Of a DNA stretch of 64,000 bases, positions 1-9,687 are shown piece by piece. The stretch's first letter is position 1. Each line of letters starts with the position of its first letter. The notes beneath the pieces are model-generated. The model was not told the DNA's origin. It searched no databases and saw nothing but the letters and a program-made list of their open reading frames with translations. A program made the translations under genes and the position numbers. This DNA comes from Phytohabitans flavus (GTDB lineage: Bacteria; Actinomycetota; Actinomycetes; Mycobacteriales; Micromonosporaceae), in the NCBI RefSeq assembly GCF_011764545.1, contig NZ_AP022870.1, forward strand, positions 4,634,001-4,698,000, given 5' to 3'.

Positions 1-1
1 C

Positions 2-902
2 CGCGACCTGGAGCGGGGCGTACGCCTACCCCGACCGCACTCGACCCGCGCGGTCGCCGCCGCGCTCGCGTTGGCCGGCGACGACCTCCGGGCCTTCCTC
101 GCGACGCCACGCCCCGCCCCTGTCTCGGCCCCATCAGGCGCGCCAGGGCCCGCCGAAGGGGGCGGTGCCGCCGGGCGACCTTGTCGGCCGGGACGAGGAG
201 CTGCGCGCGCTCACGGACCTTGCCACGGGCGCGCGGCACCGGCTCGTCACCATGACCGGGCCGTCCGGCGTCGGCAAGTCACGGATCGTGGCCGAGCTGG
301 GCCACCTCCTGACCCACCGCACCGACCTGGTGGTACGGGCGCTGGACCTGTCCTCGGTGCGCGAACCCGAGCTCGTCGGCGAACTCGTGGCCGCGGCGCT
401 GGACTGTGGCGTTTCGCGCCTCCCACCGGTGGAGCGCGTGGCGGCGCACCTGCGGGACCGGCGGGTCGTGCTCATCCTGGACCGGTACGAGCAGCTCGTC
501 GCCGCCGCGCCGGACCTCACCGCCTTCCTGCGCCGGTGCACGGGCCTGACGCTGGTGGTCACCGGCCAACGCCCGCTCCAGGTGCGGGGCGAGCGCGTGG
601 TACCGCTCCCCCCGCTTACGCCGGACGCGGCGACAGCGCTCTTCACCCGCCGGGCGGCAGCGGTAAACCCGCATTTCACGCTGGCGTGACCCGGCCACCG
701 CGGCGGCGCTGCTGGCGCCGGTCACCAGCTACGGCGCCGCCCGTTCCCCGAGCCGACCCTCGCCATAGCCAGCCGCACGGCCGAGGCCGCGCACGCCGCG
801 CTCGGCGCCGACGGGTTCACCCGCGAGCGCACCCGCGGCACGGGACTCGACCGCGACGGCGTGGTCGCGCTTTGCGGCCGAATCGCGACACCACCCGCGT
901 AG
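2..902 (+). pseudogene. Decayed XRE-HTH / AAA-type NTPase regulator
   Basis: The first ~30 codons read like the end of an XRE helix-turn-helix (RDLERGVRLPRPHST, then AVAAALALAGDDLRAFL). After a frame change near 130-165 a nucleotide-binding domain follows, with GRDEEL, Walker A GPSGVGKS and Walker B VVLILD, up to a stop at 687-689. The same frame then resumes with a tail typical of the C-terminus of large AfsR/LuxR-like ATPase regulators (HAALGADGFTRERTRG, LDRDGVVAL) and ends at 902. The sensor/TPR region that normally separates these parts is missing, so this is an internally deleted remnant. The start lies outside the window. Confidence 0.7.
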
Positions 903-905
903 CGC

Positions 906-1811
906 TTACACCCCCGCGCTGGACGCGCATTCGGCGTATCGGCGCACCACGTCATCGGCCCTGTGGAACGCGCGTGCCTCGGCCAAACTCCTGGGAAAGG
1001 CAGGCAGTTCGTCGCTCCGGTGCGCGGCAATCCCGTACAGCTTGGGCAGGCGAGGTGGCCGCCCGACCCGCAAGCCGTGATGTATCCCGAGCAGCACAGC
1101 CGCGAGGACGCTTTCAGGGCACGCGGACGCGCCCGAAACACGATGCTCGAGGCGCCGCGCCGAAGCGTGCGACGTGCTGGCCGGGATACGGATCGCGACG
1201 GAACGGTTGTCCCCGCCCCAGGACACGTTGGACGGCGAGAAGAGCCGGCTCTCCGGGTTGTCCGGACGGTACCGCTCATAGCAGTTTTCCGTCGGGGCGA
1301 AGAACACCATCAGGCCCACCATGGTCTCGAGTAGGCCATTGACCGCGTGTGCCGTGGTCGGCGATTCACGATTGTCGTCGCAAGGCGCTTTCTGAAAAAC
1401 GTTTCGCCCGGTTTCGTCGAGCAGGCAGACATTGACATGCAGACCGCTGCCGGGCCTGTCGGCGAACGGCTTGGAGAGTCGGGACACGGCCGTTCCGTTC
1501 GCCCTTGAGCGGGCTTCGAGAACTTCCAGCGCGTACCGGCAGTCCGACAGCAGGTCGGCAAGCTCAGTGCGATGCGGGAGTACCAACTCGTACTGTCCAC
1601 GGCCCGACTCCGGCTGGAGTCTCGGCGGGAGGGGTAGCTGCGCCGCGAGTTGCGCCTGCGCCTGCCGTACGACAGTCTCAGGTGTCCCGCCGAGGAGGTA
1701 GAACTCGAGTTCAAGGCCGACCAGGGCGGTCAGTCCAAAGTCGTCGAGGATCCTGCGGGCCAAGTCCAGCGGTGACGGCAAGGACAGGGTCGCGGCGGAC
1801 CGACCTTTCAC
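906..1811 (-). CDS. Glutamine synthetase-like protein, N-terminal domain missing
   Basis: The 301 residues match the catalytic domain of the GlnA/gamma-glutamylpolyamine synthetase family: LELEFYLLGG near residue 33, GSGLHVNVCLLDE near 151, then FSPSNVSWGGDNRSVAIRIP and RRLEHRVSGA near 190-230. Family members are about 430-460 aa and begin with a beta-grasp domain that completes the neighbouring subunit's active site. That domain is absent here and the C-terminus is also short. The GTG start overlaps the stop of the upstream gene by 4 bp (GTGA), so it may be translationally coupled. The stop is 3 bp from the end of the decayed regulator. It is either a 5'-truncated relic at a recombination joint or a repurposed ligase domain; activity is doubtful. 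Confidence 0.7.
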   Translation of the reverse strand: MKGRSAATLSLPSPLDLARRILDDFGLTALVGLELEFYLLGGTPETVVRQAQAQLAAQLPLPPRLQPESGRGQYELVLPHRTELADLLSDCRYALEVLEARSRANGTAVSRLSKPFADRPGSGLHVNVCLLDETGRNVFQKAPCDDNRESPTTAHAVNGLLETMVGLMVFFAPTENCYERYRPDNPESRLFSPSNVSWGGDNRSVAIRIPASTSHASARRLEHRVSGASACPESVLAAVLLGIHHGLRVGRPPRLPKLYGIAAHRSDELPAFPRSLAEARAFHRADDVVRRYAECASSAGV

Positions 1812-3259
1812 TTCGACCTGCCGGGCTCCGCGGCACTCGGCGTCTCGTCCGGGCCACCGGGCTCCTGCTCGGCCTCAGCCTCGTCGGCCGCCGCGCTCTC
1901 GTCTGGGCCTGGCGTCCCTTTTTTGCCACCGGTGGCCGGCGCCTCGCCCTGGCTGGCCCCGTTCTTCGTCGCGTCGGGTGTGGTGCCCTCCGCGCGTGCC
2001 GGCTCGGGCGTGGGTGGCTCCGGCACCCGACCGTCCGGCTGGCCGCCCTGCGGCTTCCCGGCGGCGCGCTCGGCACCGGTGTCGTGAGTGTTGGACGCGT
2101 CGCCATACGACCGCCCGCGGCGCTCGTCGAGGAGAACACGATGGGCGAGTGCCTTTTCATGGGCACCGAGACGCTCGTAGAGCAGGACGATGTCACGGCG
2201 GCGGACGATGTTTTCGTCAGGGACGGCGATGCGGTCAAGCATCGCCAGCGCCTTGTCGAACTGAGCGAGGTTCAGCGCTACCTCGGCATCAAACAGCATC
2301 TGCTCGTTGGGAAAGAGTCGGGAGTAGCCGCTACCTTGCGCCTCGTTGGCGAAGGTATCCCGTTTTCTATCGTCACCGCAGGCCGCGTGGCTGACGGCCA
2401 ACGCATTGGCGGCATTCCAACGGAAACGCTCGGATATCGAGACCCGCGGAAACAGGAAGGGCACCCGACGATGCCACCGGTCGCGCCGGAGGAGCCGCTC
2501 CAGCTCGTCGGAGCGGGCGGTCGCCGCTGGAAACTGGCCGGCCCGCAGCAGGCGCAGAATGTATTCGGGCATGAGAATGTACCCCGCGTTGCCACTACCC
2601 TCGACGTACCGTGCGAGGAACTCAAGGCTCAACGCGTAGTCTTCGAGCCACACCTCACAAAAGCCCGCGATCTCCAAGAAGTCCTCGGCCGTACCGCGAA
2701 GCGGGCGTGACGGCCGCGGCGGCTCCTGACTCTTCCTAGGATCGTCAGGCGTCCCCTTACGGGAGCTGTACTCGAGGTACTCGTACAGGTGCAGGTGCTT
2801 GCCTTCCTGCAAGAGCGTGTAAGCGGTCCTCAGGATGCCGCGCACACTTTCGGTCTCGACGAGGATGTCACGCTGGGTGATGACCTCTAGCCACGGGTGG
2901 GTCTCGGCGATGGCGTTCAGCTTGGCGCTGAGCTTCTCGGCCTTGTCGACGGTCAGCCCGATCGCCAGCTCCGTCTGGTCCGCGGTGGACTTCCTCAGCT
3001 CGTTCATCTGAGTCTGCTGATCCGACGAGAGCCGGTCGACCTTGCCCTCGAGCGATCGCCACCGCTCGACGAAGAGCACGCTCAGGATAAGACCTATCGC
3101 GACCGCCACGACCTCTGGCTCCCGCAACAGGCTCACGTTGCTGGAATCAGTCACTGATTCGTAGAGAGAGACGACGAGGGTGACGATGATCAGAATAATC
3201 GCGGTCACCAGGCCTGCGGTGACCACTCTTCTCGCCGTGGAATTGTTCTGGCCCAGCAT
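1808..3259 (-). CDS. Two-TM membrane protein with coiled coil and TPR-like repeats
   Basis: This 483-aa protein is not assigned to a family. It has a TM helix at about residues 11-30 (VVTAGLVTAIILIIVTLVV), a second near 48-63, a charged coiled-coil stretch near 65-120, and a helical middle part that looks TPR-like (for example NEQMLFDAEVALNLAQF). The last ~110 residues are a disordered tail rich in Pro, Ala, Gly and Glu. The start ATG at 3259 is preceded by AAGGGA. It sits 24 bp downstream of the TraG-like ATPase gene and overlaps the glutamine synthetase-like start, so the three probably form one transcript. A scaffold role beside the ATPase is a guess. Confidence 0.65.
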   Translation of the reverse strand: MLGQNNSTARRVVTAGLVTAIILIIVTLVVSLYESVTDSSNVSLLREPEVVAVAIGLILSVLFVERWRSLEGKVDRLSSDQQTQMNELRKSTADQTELAIGLTVDKAEKLSAKLNAIAETHPWLEVITQRDILVETESVRGILRTAYTLLQEGKHLHLYEYLEYSSRKGTPDDPRKSQEPPRPSRPLRGTAEDFLEIAGFCEVWLEDYALSLEFLARYVEGSGNAGYILMPEYILRLLRAGQFPAATARSDELERLLRRDRWHRRVPFLFPRVSISERFRWNAANALAVSHAACGDDRKRDTFANEAQGSGYSRLFPNEQMLFDAEVALNLAQFDKALAMLDRIAVPDENIVRRRDIVLLYERLGAHEKALAHRVLLDERRGRSYGDASNTHDTGAERAAGKPQGGQPDGRVPEPPTPEPARAEGTTPDATKNGASQGEAPATGGKKGTPGPDESAAADEAEAEQEPGGPDETPSAAEPGRSK

Positions 3260-3283
3260 GGCGGTCCCTTGATTCTCTCGAGA

Positions 3284-4676
3284 TCAGTAGTGCATCTTGG
3301 CGGCATTGCTTGGGAAGGGGTTACCCCGCTTCGTTCCGCCGTGCTGGCCGGCGAAGAGCGGGTTTTCGTCAAAGCGGCCGGCGAAGAGGCCATCGCTGAG
3401 ATAGTTCATCAGGCGTAGAATGCGAGCATCCTCGGTCGAGAGCGAAATGATCTGCTGCGTCCGATCCAGCTGGACAAGGTCGAGGGGCGCGTCCTTGCCG
3501 ATTGCCTCGGCGAGAAGGATGGCTGCCGCATTTCTCGGAACGCCGAAAGTCTGGAATACGCCACAGTTGTTCACCATCGTGGCGTAGTCGCTTGGATAGA
3601 GCGACCGAATTTGCGAGTAGTCCTGGAAGAACATCCAGACCTGCAGTCCGTAGCCGCGCATCAGGGTGATGGCCTTTTTAAGCTCGTCGAGAGATCCGAG
3701 CTGGGCGCACTCGTCGAGCATGAACAGGGTGCGCTTGCGGGGCTTCGTGCGGCGCTGCACGATCGCACTCAACATCGTGGCCACCCACATCCGAAGCAGG
3801 ATGGAGTGGGAGAGAAGCTTTGACGGCGGGATGACGATGTAGATCGTGTAGTTGTCGCCGTCCGCTATGAGCGACGGAGAGATGGACGACGTGTTGAGAT
3901 AGTTGTTCAAAGCGTCCGAAATGTACGGAGTGAGGTAGCTGTGCGCCGTGGACAGGACACCGGAGCGCTCCTTGTCGGCTCGCCGCAAGAAGTCGGCGAT
4001 CGCACGGTAGGCAAACCGCGAGAGGCTCTTTTTTCCCACGGTATCCAGGATGACGGCGAGATCATAAACGACGTCGTCAGAAAAGAGCATGTCGATGAAG
4101 CTCTGAAACCGATGCGGCTCGCCCTTGGATCGCGCGACGTCGAGACTCGCCCCGATGACGCCAGCCAACAGCATCTGGGCGCTCTGATCCCAGAAGCGGT
4201 GATCGCCTTCACTCTGTGCGGCATCACTGGCTATGAGAGAGGCCATCATCGTAAGGTCCCCTCGGCGTGCGGACCGAAGCTCTGGATCAGGTCGAACGGA
4301 TTTAGTTTCGCCCTTTCCACGCCGACCCGCTCAAGCGTTGCGTCGTCGACGGCCTCGAAAGGATCGAGCAGATAGATCTCCTGCCCGAGGACCTGCCGGC
4401 GGTAGCGCGCGGTTACGGCGAAATTCTCCCCTTGGGGTCGATCGTGATAATCGGCCCGTCGTAATGCAGAAGGTTCGGAATAATTACTCGCACGCCCTTA
4501 CCGGCTCCGGTAGGCGCGAAGGAAACAAGATGTCCGTCATGGCGATACTGCTCGACCATCGCCAGATCCGAGAACCGATATCTCTTCTGTGCGGAGGAGA
4601 ACGGTCGAACCGAGGTCCGGGCGCCCTCCAGTGGCCAACCCAAGAGGAGGGTCGATGCGTCAGTCATATTGGCCAT
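3284..4676 (-). CDS. VirD4/TraG-type coupling ATPase (two apparent 1-base deletions)
   Basis: The N-terminal frame (4676-4413) has Walker A APTGAGKG followed by IIPNLL and DPKG. The C-terminal frame (4249-3284) has the T4CP core with Walker B TLFMLDECAQLG, MRGYGLQVWMFFQDYSQI and a Q-rich sensor region. Between them the third frame encodes the expected ENFAVTARYRRQ and LLDPFE. Adding one base to the C-run at 4428-4431 and one at 4258-4261 gives a continuous 464-aa protein, so sequencing deletions are likely. There is no N-terminal membrane anchor, and no relaxase or T4SS gene lies nearby. It is an orphan hexameric DNA/protein-pumping ATPase, possibly from an integrated conjugative element. Confidence 0.75.
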
Positions 4677-4807
4677 TTCACCGTCACGCCGCGAGGATTC
4701 CCTGGAGGAAAACGAGACTACCGACTCGCAGGTAGAGAAGCCACGGCTGTCCGCAATCCGACACAGCCCTACGTATTATCTCTGGCGAAACAGGGCATGA
4801 GGTGTCA

Positions 4808-5128
4808 GTGGGCATCAGCGGGGGAATTTTCTTGATCGCGCTCGGCGCGCTGCTGACGTTCGCGGTCAACGTCGCTCCATCGTGGATCGACCTGAAGGCG
4901 ACCGGCGTCATCATCATGCTCGCCGGCGGCGCGGTCCTGCTGCTCACGCTCTGGTACTGGCAGAACCGCCGGCGCCGGGTCGCCGCGCAGTACCAGTACC
5001 GGTACCAACGCCCGCCACCCGCGCCGCAAGGCCCGGAAGCGCTGTTTCCGCCGCGCGACGCGGGGCGGCCCACCAAGGCCTCGCCCGCCGACCCGCCGTC
5101 AACCTCACCGCCGACCGACGGCACCTGA
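4808..5128 (+). CDS. Small two-TM membrane protein, DUF6458-like
   Basis: Two hydrophobic helices (GIFLIALGALLTFAVNVAP and GVIIMLAGGAVLLLTLWYW) separated by a short DLKATG loop match the short actinobacterial membrane proteins of the DUF6458 type. A basic RRRR stop-transfer segment and a Pro-rich cytoplasmic tail of ~50 residues follow. I prefer GTG 4808 because GAGG lies 5 bp upstream; GTG 4802 is an in-frame alternative. It is transcribed divergently from the TraG-like gene. The function is unknown. Confidence 0.7.
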   Translation: MGISGGIFLIALGALLTFAVNVAPSWIDLKATGVIIMLAGGAVLLLTLWYWQNRRRRVAAQYQYRYQRPPPAPQGPEALFPPRDAGRPTKASPADPPSTSPPTDGT

Positions 5129-5196
5129 TCCGCAGGGCGCTATCCCGTCGACCAAGATGAATGAACGCCTGCGTGATCACATGCGTGCTTAGGGTC

Positions 5197-8054
5197 ATGA
5201 GGCATTTGTTGAGAGTTGAACGAGGCCGTATGGCCGTCGTTCTGGGCGCACTCGCGGCATTGATCAGCGCTACTGTTCTGGTCCAGGCTGGCGCCCGATT
5301 CGGTGCCGGACCTGGTCAGGAGGTCACCGCGCGGGCCGAGTCGGCGCAGGGGGCCGAGCAGGTGGGCGACGCGTACGCTCGCCTGCCCCTGACGTTCGTC
5401 GAAAACCGGGGGCAGGCCGACGGGCAGGTGCGGTACCTCGCCCACGGCAGCCGCTACGGGTTCTACTTCACTCCCGATTCGCTCGCGATATCACTGTTGG
5501 AGCGGGACAGCAAAACAGGCGTCAACCTCTTTCTGGACTTCGTCGGGGCCAACCCGGACGTCTCGGTAGCCGCCGCGGACCGGGCCGCCAGCACGGTCAG
5601 CTACCTCCAGGCGGACCTGCCGAGCGGCTCCCGCAGCGGCCTGCCGACCTACGGTGAAGTCCTCTACCGGCAGCTCTGGCCCGGCGTGGACATGGCCGTC
5701 ACCGGCAAGGACGGCGTGCTGAAGTACGAGTTCCACGTGGCGCCCGGCGCACGGATCGACGAGATCCAGCTCGCCTACCGAGGCGCTGGCGGCCTGACCA
5801 CCGACGGTACGGGCGCTCTCCTCGTCGACACCCCGCTCGGGGTGCTGCGGGACACGCCGCCGGTGTCGTACCAGGTGATCGGCGGCCAGCGCGTGCCGGT
5901 CGGGAGCCGCTACAAGGTCGCGGGCGACTCGTACGGCTTCGCGGTCGACGGCCACGACCCGGCACACGGGCTCGTCATCGACCCGGGCCTGGAGTACTCC
6001 ACGTACCTCGGCGGCTTCGGCAACCAGACCGGTGCGGCGATCGCGGTCGACGCGTCGGGCAGCGCCTACGTCACCGGCTACACCCAGTCCCCCACGTTCC
6101 CGACCACGCCGGGCGCGTTCGACCGGACCGGGTCGGCCAGCAACGACCTTGACGCGTTCGTGTCCAAGCTCAACCCGTCCGGTACGGCGCTGGTCTACTC
6201 CACGTTCCTGGGTGGAAGCAACTTCGACCAGGGTCGGGACCTGGCGGTGGACGCCGCCGGCAACGCCTACGTGGCCGGCCAAACAAGGTCGTCCACCTTC
6301 CCGACCACGAGCAACGCGTACGACCGCACGTTCAATGTGGACACCTGCCCGAGGTGCGGCATCGACCAGTACGACGCGTTCGTGGCGAAGGTGAACCCGA
6401 CCGGCTCCGGGCTTGTCTACTCGACCTTCCTCGGCGGCTTCGACATCGACGACATCCTCGCCATCGCACTGGACGGCAGCGGTCAGGCGTACGTGGCCGG
6501 GCAGACGGCGTCGAGCAACTTCCCGACGACCTCGGGTGCGTTCGACACCACCGCCAACGGCGAGTACGACGGGTTCGTGGCGAAGTTCAACGCCTCCGGC
6601 TCGCAGCTCGTCTACTCCACGCGCCTCGGCGGTACGGACAACGAGCTGCCCAGCGCGATCGCCGTCGACGCGGCGGGCAATGCGGTCGTCGGTGGTTCGA
6701 CAAGGTCGGCCGGCTTCCCCACCACGCCCGGAACACTCCAGCCGGTACACGCCGGCGGGGCGTTCATCGACCTGTTCGACGGCTTCGTCACCAAGGTCGA
6801 CCCGACGGGCTCGGCCCTCGTGTGGTCCACGTTCCTCGGCGGGGACAAGCCGGAGAGCGTCAGCGAAGTCATCCTCGACGCGTCCGGCAATACCTACATC
6901 CTCGGCGGGACGCAGTCCCCGACGTTCCCGACCACGCCGGGCACGTTCGACACAACGTTCGACGGCACAAGCCAGTCGTTCGCCGCGAAGCTGGACCCCA
7001 GCGCCTCGACCTTGCTCTACTCGACGTTCCTCGGCAAGGCCAGCGGCGGGTCGGGTGCCCTCACCGAGGACGGCAGCCTCTGGTTCGCCGGCGGCGGGGC
7101 ACCGGACGCCTTCGTCAGCCCAGACGCCTGGGACCCCCAGTTCAGCGGCGGCGCGTCCGATGCCTACGTGGCGAAGCTGAACCCGGCCGCCACCGCGCTC
7201 GACTACGCCAGCTTCCTCGGCGGTACCGACTCGGACGGCGCTTTCGACGTGGCGCTCGACCCGGCGGGGAACGTTTACCTCAGCGGTCGTACCTTCTCGG
7301 CGGACTTCCCGACCACCGCCGGCGCCTTCGACCGCGTCTACAGCGGCGACTCGTTCATCCTGGGGTCGGAGGCGTGGATCGCGAAGCTCGCGGTCGGTCC
7401 GAACGCTCCGACGCCGCCGCCCTCGCCGCCGGCGATACCCACCGCGCCGGAGCTCGCCAGCCCGGCCGATGCCGCCAGCGTCGCCCAGCCGGTCGCGTTC
7501 GACTGGAACGACGTGGACAACGCCGCGTCGTACACGATCCAGGTGGACGAGATCTCCGCGTTCGGCGAACCGCTGATCCTCTCCGCCAACGTGACCGCCT
7601 CTGCGTTCACCGCCGGCTCGCTTCCCACCGGCAACTGGTTCTGGCGGGTACGGGCGGTGAACTCGGCCGGAACTCCCGGGCCGTGGTCGACGTTCCGCCG
7701 GATCACGGTGCAGGCACCGCCGACGCCCAGTCCCTCGCCCACCCCGACGGCCAACCCGACGCAGCCGCTCCCGGCTCCCGCACTGGTGAGCCCCGCCAGT
7801 GACGCCCGCATCCGGCCGGGTACGGCGGTCACCTTCGACTGGGGTGACGTGTCCGGCGCCGCGAGCTACACGATCCAGGTCGACAACAGCCAGACCTTCC
7901 AGGCACCGTTCACGGTCGAGTCGACAACCGCCACCTCGCAGTACGTCGCGAATGGGCTGCCCACCCAGCGGATGTGGTGGCGGGTGCGCGCCAACAACAG
8001 CGACGGCACCCCGGGGCCTGGTCCTCGGCACGCCGGTTCGAGATAAGGAACTAA
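5197..8054 (+). CDS. Secreted SBBP beta-propeller protein with two FnIII-like domains
   Basis: After a signal anchor (MAVVLGALAALISATVL) comes an N-terminal beta-rich domain with LTFVENRGQ. Then there are seven SBBP repeats of ~47 residues with the pattern LVYSTFLGG ... AVDAAGNAYVAG ... FPTT (about residues 265-730), enough for a seven-bladed propeller. Two fibronectin-III-like modules follow after Pro-rich linkers. The frame given by the raw sequence ends at 8046 with an odd tail. One missing base near 8011-8019 would restore PGPWSSARRFEIRN and a stop at 8054, matching the end of the first FnIII module (PGPWSTFRR). Start 5197 is chosen over 5161 because it leads directly into the signal region. 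It is probably an exported surface protein; the ligand is unknown. Confidence 0.75.
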
Positions 8055-8069
8055 GCCAGCGAACCCTGT

Positions 8070-8108
8070 CCCGGTCGGCGGCCAGATTTGGCCTGGTCGC
8101 CGACCGGG
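8070..8108 (+). terminator. Stem-loop after the SBBP gene
   Basis: Arms CCCGGTCGGCG (8070-8080) and CGCCGACCGGG (8098-8108) pair perfectly over 11 bp, with a short inner stem in the loop. It lies 15 bp after the corrected stop of the SBBP gene. There is no T-tract, which is usual for actinomycete terminators. Confidence 0.6.
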
Positions 8109-8134
8109 TGCGCCGGCGCTGCCAGGATGTACCC

Positions 8135-9046
8135 ATGACGAAACGGCTCGGCGGACCCCGACCCGACTCGGACGGGTCGACGCCAGCCGCCCTCCGCGCC
8201 GGCGAGCTTGTCGCCGCCGTCCGCGACGATCCGGCGCAGCGGCTGCGGCTGGCGGCCGGCTTCTACGACCAGCGGGTCGGCGGCCACAGCATCCGCGCGT
8301 ACCGGCGGGCCGAGGTCGCGTTCATGCGCTGGCAGATCCGCTGTGGCGTACTGTCCCCAATGGACGGAGCCCAGCCGGGGAGCCGGTGGTGGCGGGCGGT
8401 GAACGAGTCCCTGCTGCGCGAGGCCGTCGAGGCGGACCTGCTCTTCAACGGCGCACCGGGCGAGGCCAGCACGAGCGGCGTCGGACACTGGCTCACCTTC
8501 CTGCGCAGCCCCACCCCGAAGGCGTGGTACCGCGCCCACAACGCCAGCGTCGTCGGCGGCTACCTGCGGCACCGCGACCTGGTACCGGAGGAGGGCCCGC
8601 TCGAACGGTTCTTCATGGACGTGGCCCTGCTGCGCGTCCTGTACGCGCACTGCCTGCTGATCCAGCCGCGACTCGCGCTCGGCCGGCTCGCGATGTTCGG
8701 CCAACTGCTCGGCGATCCCCGCCGCCGGGGAGCCGATCTGTTCCTCTCCCTCCAGGACGTGCTGCCCGACACGTACCCGCTGGCCGAATCCAGCATCGAG
8801 AAAGTCCTAGCGGCCGAAAACTACCTCGCCCGGATCATCGACTACGGCGTCATCACGCCGCGCATCCCGCAGCTGTACCGGTACGCCGCCGACGACCTCG
8901 ACGAGCCGCGCATCGTGGAGCTCTGCACCGACGAGTTCCCGGTCTACGCCTGGCCGTACGAGCACCGGCACGTCTGGCGCACCGACCGCTCCCCCATCGC
9001 GATCGCCCTGATCCGCGCCGTCGTCGGGCGCCCGCCGCAGCCCTAA
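8135..9046 (+). CDS. Hypothetical 303-aa protein
   Basis: A soluble, Arg-rich and largely helical protein that I do not recognise. It has no signal peptide or TM helix. Notable segments are RLAAGFYDQRVGGHSIRAY near residue 40, HWLTFLRSPTPKAWYRAHN near 120 and YAWPYEHRHVW near the C-terminus. The even spread of His, Trp and Tyr suggests a folded enzyme or binding protein. The ATG start is preceded by a weak purine stretch (CCAGGA). It stands alone between the SBBP gene and the sigma factor. Confidence 0.6.
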   Translation: MTKRLGGPRPDSDGSTPAALRAGELVAAVRDDPAQRLRLAAGFYDQRVGGHSIRAYRRAEVAFMRWQIRCGVLSPMDGAQPGSRWWRAVNESLLREAVEADLLFNGAPGEASTSGVGHWLTFLRSPTPKAWYRAHNASVVGGYLRHRDLVPEEGPLERFFMDVALLRVLYAHCLLIQPRLALGRLAMFGQLLGDPRRRGADLFLSLQDVLPDTYPLAESSIEKVLAAENYLARIIDYGVITPRIPQLYRYAADDLDEPRIVELCTDEFPVYAWPYEHRHVWRTDRSPIAIALIRAVVGRPPQP

Positions 9047-9138
9047 CCCGTCACTCGCGACCCCGTCACTCGCGGGCGGCATGCGGGCGAGCCTAGCCGT
9101 CCGGCCGCTGGCATGGCACGCCGCCGATACGTTCGCAG

Positions 9139-9687
9139 GTGCGTGTCAACAAGCCGGAGTGGGAGGTGCGTCTGTCGGGTGTGACGTTCGAGGAGTACGT
9201 GCTGACGCGCGGGCCCGCCCTGGTCCGGCTGGCGCGGCTGCTGGTCGGTGACCCGCATCGGGCCGAGGACCTGGTGCAGGACGTTCTGGCCAAGGCGTAT
9301 CCCCGGTGGGCCCGGATCAGCCGTGCCGACCAGCCGGACCTCTACCTGCGGCGGATGCTTGTCAACGCGCGCAACTCGTGGTGGCGCCGGCCGAGCAACC
9401 GGGAGGTGGCCTCGCCGGCCGTCGCGGACCGGGCTCGCCCCGACGCGACAGAGGCGGCCGGCGACCGGGACGCGATGTGGCGGCTGGTGGCGACCCTGCC
9501 CGAGCGGCAGCGGGCGGTCTTGGTGCTGCGCTACTACGAGGACCTCGATGACCAGACCATCGCGGAGATCCTGGGCTGCTCGCCCGTCACGGTGCGCACG
9601 CACGCCATGCGGGCGCTGGCCAGTCTGCGGGAGCGCGTCGGGGCGGCCGGTTGGGTCGTACAGGAGGAGAGCAGTCATGGGGTATGA
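9139..9687 (+). CDS. ECF RNA polymerase sigma factor, SigE family
   Basis: Region 2 is seen in FEEYVLTRGPALVRLARLL and AEDLVQDVLAKAYPRW. Region 4 is seen in LPERQRAVLVLRYYEDLD followed by TIAEILGCSPVTVRTHAMRA, the helix-turn-helix that contacts -35. The length of ~180 aa is typical. The GTG at 9139 gives the longest reading; GTG 9181 gives the canonical short N-terminus and may be the real start. The next gene overlaps its 3' end by 11 bp, the usual arrangement for a sigma factor and its cognate membrane partner. Confidence 0.9.
   Translation: MRVNKPEWEVRLSGVTFEEYVLTRGPALVRLARLLVGDPHRAEDLVQDVLAKAYPRWARISRADQPDLYLRRMLVNARNSWWRRPSNREVASPAVADRARPDATEAAGDRDAMWRLVATLPERQRAVLVLRYYEDLDDQTIAEILGCSPVTVRTHAMRALASLRERVGAAGWVVQEESSHGV

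Noticed and set aside
5491..8136. 881-codon minus-strand frame opposite the SBBP gene
   Set aside because: A shadow of the repeat-rich gene; it has no family features of its own.
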